From the NCBI GenBank assembly GCA_005881495.1, contig VBHI01000253.1:1-9299 (forward strand): a stretch of 9,299 bases of DNA, written 5' to 3'. Made by a program: the position numbers and the translations under genes. The notes below the pieces were generated by a model. It was not told the origin of the DNA, searched no databases, and was given only the letters and a program-made list of their open reading frames with translations. Within the stretch, counting starts at the first letter, position 1. Every line of letters starts with the position of its first letter. The DNA comes from Chloroflexota bacterium (lineage in GTDB: Bacteria > Chloroflexota > Ktedonobacteria > Ktedonobacterales > Ktedonobacteraceae). Positions 5,049-9,299 of this stretch are shown here, piece after piece.

Positions 5049-8000
5049 TGAAGCGAACAAGACCCACGGTGAAAAGTGGGCGGTTATACCAGTTGGGAAG
5101 AGAGAGCGGTCCGATCGACGTTGGATCCCCCTCCTGGTACGACTGGCTAGAGGAGCATACTTCGTTTCTCTTTGTCGATCATATGGGTGCCATGACTGTA
5201 CGCAAAATCGGGACCGATCATGGTGAGTCGGAATGGAAAGCGTCCCGCACGCGCATGGGAAAGGTCTTGACCGTCTCGCTGGGACCCTCACTCGCAATCA
5301 ACCTATCAAACCTGCATTCAGCGGCTCGAAGACTCGCAGGCACGCACGCGCACATCGGGTCGACCACTCGATCCACGGCCAGGCCCGCTGCTTCCACGCT
5401 CCCTGTCCCTATGACTGCAGCCAGTAGTGGCTCCCTTAGCTCCTTGATCCGCACAAAACTCTACCGACCACGTAGCGGCAGCGATGTCATCCCCCGGACC
5501 CGCCTCATTGAGCGCTTAAACGCGGCACTCGGAGGCGAGATCACCCTGGTGTGCGCCCCTGCCGGCTTTGGCAAGTCGACACTGCTGGCCCAGTGGGTGC
5601 AGACGATTGATCGCCCGAATGCCTGGCTTTCCCTGGATGAACACGACAACGAGCTGCCCGTCTTCGTGCAATCGCTTGCCGCCGCCCTGCAAACGGCCTT
5701 TCCGGATGCGTTTGAGGCCACGACCGCCCTCCTCAAGGCCCCGCGGATCCTGCCGCCTGATCAAATCGCTACCTTGCTCATCAATGAACTGGCGGATGTG
5801 CCTGACGATGTCATCCTGGTGCTGGATGATTATCACCGTATTCACAATCGCGAAGTACATACCCTGCTTGAGCTGCTGGTTGAGCATCTGCCTCTCCAAC
5901 TGCACCTGGTGCTCATCTGTCGATCCGATCCGCCACTGCCGGTTGCCAGGTGGCTGGCCAAGGGTCGCCTGAACGAACTGCGTGGAACCGACTTGCGTTT
6001 TACGCCGGAGGAAACGGAAGCCTTTCTCACTTGCATGCTGGGAAGCGAAACGGCACGCGAAACAGCAGGTGCGCTCGATGAACGGACGGAGGGCTGGATT
6101 GCGGCACTGCGACTGGCAGCGCTCTCGCTGCGCGGTACTTCTGACCGCGCGTCGTTCCTGGAACATCTCGACGGCTACGCTGCGCGTTCTATCAGCAGTT
6201 ACCTGGTCGGGGAAATCCTCGCTCAGCAAGCGCAAGAGGTGCAGGAGTTGCTCGAACGGACGTCTATTCTCGAGCAGTTCTGTGCAGAGTCGTGTGCCGC
6301 TGTCATGGGAAGCGATATCTCACACGAACAGGTGCAAGCCACCCTGGACTGGTTGGAGCGCGCGAACCTCTTTCTGGTCCCCCTCGACAAGCGCCAGAGG
6401 TGGTATCGCTTTCACCACCTGTTCCAGGGGTTGTTGCAGCAGCGCTTGCAAACACACTGTAGCCAGGAAGAGCTGGCCACCCTGCACCTGCGAGCGAGGA
6501 CGTGGTATGCCAAGCAGGGTCTTATCGAGGAGGCGATCCGCCATGCACTGTTGGCGGGAGATGCCTCGAGGGCGACGCAGCTGGTGGAAGCGCAATTTTT
6601 TCAGGCATTCGAGCAGGAGCAGTTGGCGCTGGTGGAACACTGGCTGCGCCTGTTGCCAGAGGAACAGATCCAGGGAAGCCCTTTCCTTCTGGCCGCGCGA
6701 GCGTGGATCTCGCAGGCACGCGGGCAGCTTCAAGAGCTGCCGCGCTTGCTGACGGCTGCCCAGCAGCTTTTAGCAAGCGGCGACCGGGATATGAGTGATG
6801 CCCACGACCCACATGACCCGCCCTTCAGACTGCTACGTGGATTGATGGCGACCTTGTGGAGCCTGTTCCACTTCTTTACCGGACAGACACAGGCGAGCCT
6901 GGAAAGCGCTCGTTCCGCGTTGGCATGGATCCCACCAGGTGAGGAGCATATGTTCAGCCACGCCAACTTTTACTTTGTACTCTCAAACCAGGCGACCGGG
7001 CATGAAGAGGTAGCGCTTGCTGCAGTGCAGCAAGCGCTACGAGAACAAGCAACGGGGCTCAGCAGCTTTGCTCGACTGCTTTTCGCGCAGGCGTACGTGT
7101 CTCTGGCGATGGGCAAACTCCCTCACGTAGAACACACCGCGCGCCATTTGCTGCACATCGCCCGTGAGGCCGAGCTAGTGATCAGTCAAAATTATGCCTC
7201 CTGGTTGCTGGGGCTGGTCCATTACGAACAAAACCAGCTAGATGAAGCGGCCTATCACTTCTCAGCGGTCATCGCCAACCAGCATCAGGCACACTTTTGG
7301 GTGGTGCAGGACGCTCTGTGCGGATTAGCCTTGACCTATCAAGCTCAGGGGTTGGGCATCCAGGCGCGAGAGACGGCTCACAGCTTGCTCGAATTGGCGC
7401 AGGAGCAGCACACTATACGCGAGCTGATGGTAGCCTTTGCCTTCTGTGCACGATTGGCACTGTTACAGAACGAGGTGGAGGAGGCCTCGCAGTGGCTCGA
7501 GATGGCGGGGGAGCAAGAAGTGTGGGGTCCGATGTTCTTCCTGGAGGATCCACCCGTGACCGAAGTCCGCTTATTGCTTGCCAAAGGTGATGAGATGAGT
7601 ATTGCCGAAGGGCAAGTACTCCTCACCAGAATCTTGCAGCTTGTCGAAGCCATGCACAATACACGTAAGACGATCCAGGTGTTGGCTCTGCAAGCGTGGG
7701 CCTACGATCTGCAGGGTCGTGAGACCGAAGCCCTAGAGGTATTGGAACGCGCGCTTGCATTGGCGCGTCCCGGAGGGTTCATCCGCACCTTTGCCGATCT
7801 TGCTCCGCTGGCCAAATTGCTGCACGAATTGCGCAAGCACAGAAAAGCGCACCATGAGGTCGAAAAGCATCTGGATGCCTATCTACAAGTCATCCTGGCG
7901 GCGATAGACCCAGTACCGGTACAAGCTGGTTCTAAGGAAGATCTCCTGGTGAAAGAGGGTCTGGAACCATTGACCAGGCGCGAACTGCAAATCTTGAACC

Positions 8001-8173
8001 TGCTCGACACTGACCTCACGAATAAGGAGATTGCACGCGAACTGGTGGTCACGACCGAAACGGTCAAATTGCATACGAAACATGTCTATCGCAAGCTCAG
8101 TGTGAATAATCGTCGCGCAGCCGTCACTCTCGCCAGATCACTTGGTTTGCTGGCTGCTAGCTGGAACCGGTGA
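5048..8173 (+). CDS. Large MalT-like STAND ATPase transcriptional regulator with C-terminal LuxR HTH
   Basis: A 1041-residue cytoplasmic DNA-binding regulator. Residues about 20-98 form an N-terminal module (SPSWYDWLEEHTSF, then WKASRTRMGKVLTVSLG and a final helix) of a kind I associate with Ktedonobacterales regulators, followed by a Ser/Thr/Ala-rich linker. The MalT-type NTPase starts at LIRTKLYRPRSG (about 134-145), with Walker A GFGKST at 173-178 and Walker B VILVLDDYH ending near 263. A winged-helix segment follows to about 470 (YRFHHLFQGLLQQRL). Residues about 470-950 are helical TPR-like repeats that would sense a ligand or partner. The LuxR/GerE helix-turn-helix is at about 972-1034 (LTRRELQILNLL, TVKLHTKHVYRKL). 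An in-frame stop at 5027 limits the start to TTG 5045 or ATG 5048; GGGGG at 5034-5038 is the ribosome binding site, and I prefer ATG. The ligand is unknown; likely targets are the flanking permease, the divergent ATPase operon or itself. Confidence 0.92.
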   Translation: MKRTRPTVKSGRLYQLGRESGPIDVGSPSWYDWLEEHTSFLFVDHMGAMTVRKIGTDHGESEWKASRTRMGKVLTVSLGPSLAINLSNLHSAARRLAGTHAHIGSTTRSTARPAASTLPVPMTAASSGSLSSLIRTKLYRPRSGSDVIPRTRLIERLNAALGGEITLVCAPAGFGKSTLLAQWVQTIDRPNAWLSLDEHDNELPVFVQSLAAALQTAFPDAFEATTALLKAPRILPPDQIATLLINELADVPDDVILVLDDYHRIHNREVHTLLELLVEHLPLQLHLVLICRSDPPLPVARWLAKGRLNELRGTDLRFTPEETEAFLTCMLGSETARETAGALDERTEGWIAALRLAALSLRGTSDRASFLEHLDGYAARSISSYLVGEILAQQAQEVQELLERTSILEQFCAESCAAVMGSDISHEQVQATLDWLERANLFLVPLDKRQRWYRFHHLFQGLLQQRLQTHCSQEELATLHLRARTWYAKQGLIEEAIRHALLAGDASRATQLVEAQFFQAFEQEQLALVEHWLRLLPEEQIQGSPFLLAARAWISQARGQLQELPRLLTAAQQLLASGDRDMSDAHDPHDPPFRLLRGLMATLWSLFHFFTGQTQASLESARSALAWIPPGEEHMFSHANFYFVLSNQATGHEEVALAAVQQALREQATGLSSFARLLFAQAYVSLAMGKLPHVEHTARHLLHIAREAELVISQNYASWLLGLVHYEQNQLDEAAYHFSAVIANQHQAHFWVVQDALCGLALTYQAQGLGIQARETAHSLLELAQEQHTIRELMVAFAFCARLALLQNEVEEASQWLEMAGEQEVWGPMFFLEDPPVTEVRLLLAKGDEMSIAEGQVLLTRILQLVEAMHNTRKTIQVLALQAWAYDLQGRETEALEVLERALALARPGGFIRTFADLAPLAKLLHELRKHRKAHHEVEKHLDAYLQVILAAIDPVPVQAGSKEDLLVKEGLEPLTRRELQILNLLDTDLTNKEIARELVVTTETVKLHTKHVYRKLSVNNRRAAVTLARSLGLLAASWNR

Positions 8174-8182
8174 AACGCTGCA

Positions 8183-8214
8183 TTGTAACGAATACAGTAA
8201 GCTCAACCTATATT
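8183..8214 (+). promoter_or_regulatory. Weak promoter candidate for the permease gene
   Basis: TTGTAA at 8183-8188 (four of six -35 matches) and TATATT at 8209-8214 (five of six -10 matches) lie 20 bases apart, slightly longer than the usual 16-18. If used, it would leave a leader of about 80 bases before the permease ATG. The permease might equally be read through from the regulator gene, as no terminator is visible between them. Confidence 0.25.
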
Positions 8215-8230
8215 GTAGAAGTCGTCTAGC

Positions 8231-8271
8231 ATGGATTTCGCTCGTTGGAAAGCACGTCCATCCATAACGAG
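8231..8271 (+). other. Interleaved inverted repeats in the permease leader
   Basis: ATGGAT (8231-8236) can pair with ATCCAT (8260-8265), and CTCGTT (8241-8246) can pair with AACGAG (8266-8271). Because the arms interleave, the two stems either exclude each other or form a pseudoknot. There is no T tract, so this is not a terminator. The structure ends 14 bases before the GGAGGAG ribosome binding site (8286-8292) of the permease. Confidence 0.3.
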
Positions 8272-8300
8272 ATAGATCAAGCTATGGAGGAGTAACTCTC

Positions 8301-9299
8301 ATGGAAACGCGCCCCAGGGAAGTCACCACCACCGCAGCGCTTGACGAGAAAAAGAAACTGCGCAAGGGGTTTAAGCGCTTTGACATGATCTGCTATACCG
8401 TGGTCGCCGTCATTGGCCTCAATGCCCTTGGTGCTTTTGCTTCCAACGGAGCGCAAGCGTTCACCTGGCTGGTGCTCTCAGCAGTCACCTTCTTTTTCCC
8501 CTACGGACTACTGGTAGCGGAACTTGGTAGCACCTTCCCCCAGGAGGGAGGCGTCTACGCGTGGTGTAAGTTAGCAGGAGGGCGTCTTTATGCTGCCTTT
8601 GCAGCTACACTCTACTGGATCACCGTCCCGCTCTTGATGGGTGGTTCAGCTGCAGTGATTATGATCGCAGCGCTTAAGATCTTCTGGTTTGGCGATGCAA
8701 ACGTTCTTTTTGGCAGCTACGTGGTGACTGATGTGCTTGTCGAACTGGCGCTTGCCTTTCTCTTCATCTGGGGTATCACCTTTGGCGCGATCATTTCGCT
8801 GCGCCATGGCAAATGGATTTCCACCATTGGCTTCTTTGTCAAACTAGCCTTGCTCAGCATCTTCCTGGTCCTGGCAGGCATTTTCGTGGTGAGTGGTTCG
8901 AGCAAGGGTACACATGTTGCAGTCGCTGACCTGGTCCCTGCCAATTGGGAGCTCACCGCCAGCTCGATCCTGCCGATAGTAGTGGTCCTCTGGTTGGGAG
9001 CAGAGATGCAGAACAGTGCCGGGGAAGAAATGGACAATGCGCAACGTGATGTACCCCTCACCCTTCTGCGGGCAGGTATCATCGTAGTCATTCTCTACAG
9101 CCTCTTTTTGCTGGCCATCCTGATCGCCTTGCCTACGAATCAACTGAGTGCCGTCGGGAGCTTTCTCAATGCCTTTCAAACGGTTAATCTTGTCTTGCCC
9201 TCGTCTCTAGCAACCGGGCTGGGATGGTTGGTCGCGCTGGGCTTTGCGACTTCGCTGTTTGCCTCTAGCGCAACGTTACTCATCGCCGTGAGTCGGACG
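8301..9299 (+). CDS. APC-superfamily amino acid permease, N-terminal 333 residues (cut by window edge)
   Basis: Translation from the ATG at 8301 is open to the right edge. The ATG has a strong GGAGGAG site (8286-8292) 8 bases upstream. After a charged cytoplasmic N-terminus (about 1-27) come at least eight hydrophobic segments: about 29-50, 53-74, 96-126, 145-168, 175-198, 222-238, 256-277 and 303-330. The sequence VAELGSTFPQEGGVYAW (72-88) after the second segment and GEEMDNAQRDVP (241-252) after the sixth are typical of amino acid-polyamine-organocation permeases of the AA_permease_2 type, which exchange or import amino acids or amines across the inner membrane. The substrate cannot be predicted: the usual glycine-rich TM1 motif reads VIGLNALGAF here. 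About 100-170 residues should lie beyond the window. It sits 127 bases after the LuxR-type regulator on the same strand, so control by that regulator is plausible. Confidence 0.9.
   Translation, partial: METRPREVTTTAALDEKKKLRKGFKRFDMICYTVVAVIGLNALGAFASNGAQAFTWLVLSAVTFFFPYGLLVAELGSTFPQEGGVYAWCKLAGGRLYAAFAATLYWITVPLLMGGSAAVIMIAALKIFWFGDANVLFGSYVVTDVLVELALAFLFIWGITFGAIISLRHGKWISTIGFFVKLALLSIFLVLAGIFVVSGSSKGTHVAVADLVPANWELTASSILPIVVVLWLGAEMQNSAGEEMDNAQRDVPLTLLRAGIIVVILYSLFLLAILIALPTNQLSAVGSFLNAFQTVNLVLPSSLATGLGWLVALGFATSLFASSATLLIAVSRT

Noticed and set aside
5516..6235. A 239-codon minus-strand frame inside the regulator gene.
   Set aside because: It lies antisense to the conserved NTPase domain and shows no family motif.

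Overview
The window reads as a piece of a Chloroflexota chromosome, most likely class Ktedonobacteria. There are no marker genes. The assignment rests on the protein style: a very large MalT-like LuxR regulator carrying an N-terminal module that I associate from memory with Ktedonobacterales regulators, together with a moderate GC content. No RNA gene, insertion sequence or CRISPR array is visible.

The left half (1-4571) is read entirely on the minus strand and looks like one transcription direction of four genes. In order of transcription they are a 923-residue P-type ATPase (4571-1800), a class I-like polyphosphate kinase 2 (1637-825), a small highly charged coiled-coil protein of unknown function whose start lies 3 bases after the kinase stop (821-276), and the N-terminal part of an HD-domain phosphohydrolase that runs off the left edge (222-1). 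A 9-bp-stem hairpin lies between the ATPase and the kinase. The kinase would interconvert polyphosphate and nucleotides. The pump consumes ATP, and the small basic protein could bind an anionic polymer such as polyphosphate. The simplest reading is an ion and energy stress module, but that is an inference from gene order.

The 475-base divergent spacer (4572-5047) holds the control region. It contains several AGATCA/TGATCT boxes, including a 7-bp inverted repeat and a pair spaced 11 bp apart. It also has two overlapping extended -10-like elements facing right, and a short upstream reading frame whose stop overlaps the start of the next gene.

The right half is read on the plus strand. A 1041-residue STAND/LuxR transcriptional regulator (5048-8173) is followed, after a 127-base spacer that can fold in two competing ways, by the first 333 codons of an APC-superfamily amino acid permease (8301 to the right edge). 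The regulator may control the permease, the divergent ATPase operon, or both.

The most unusual point is in the P-type ATPase. It keeps every catalytic motif, but the residues that bind Ca2+ in SERCA are replaced in M4, M5 and M6, so its transported ion cannot be assigned from the classical rules.
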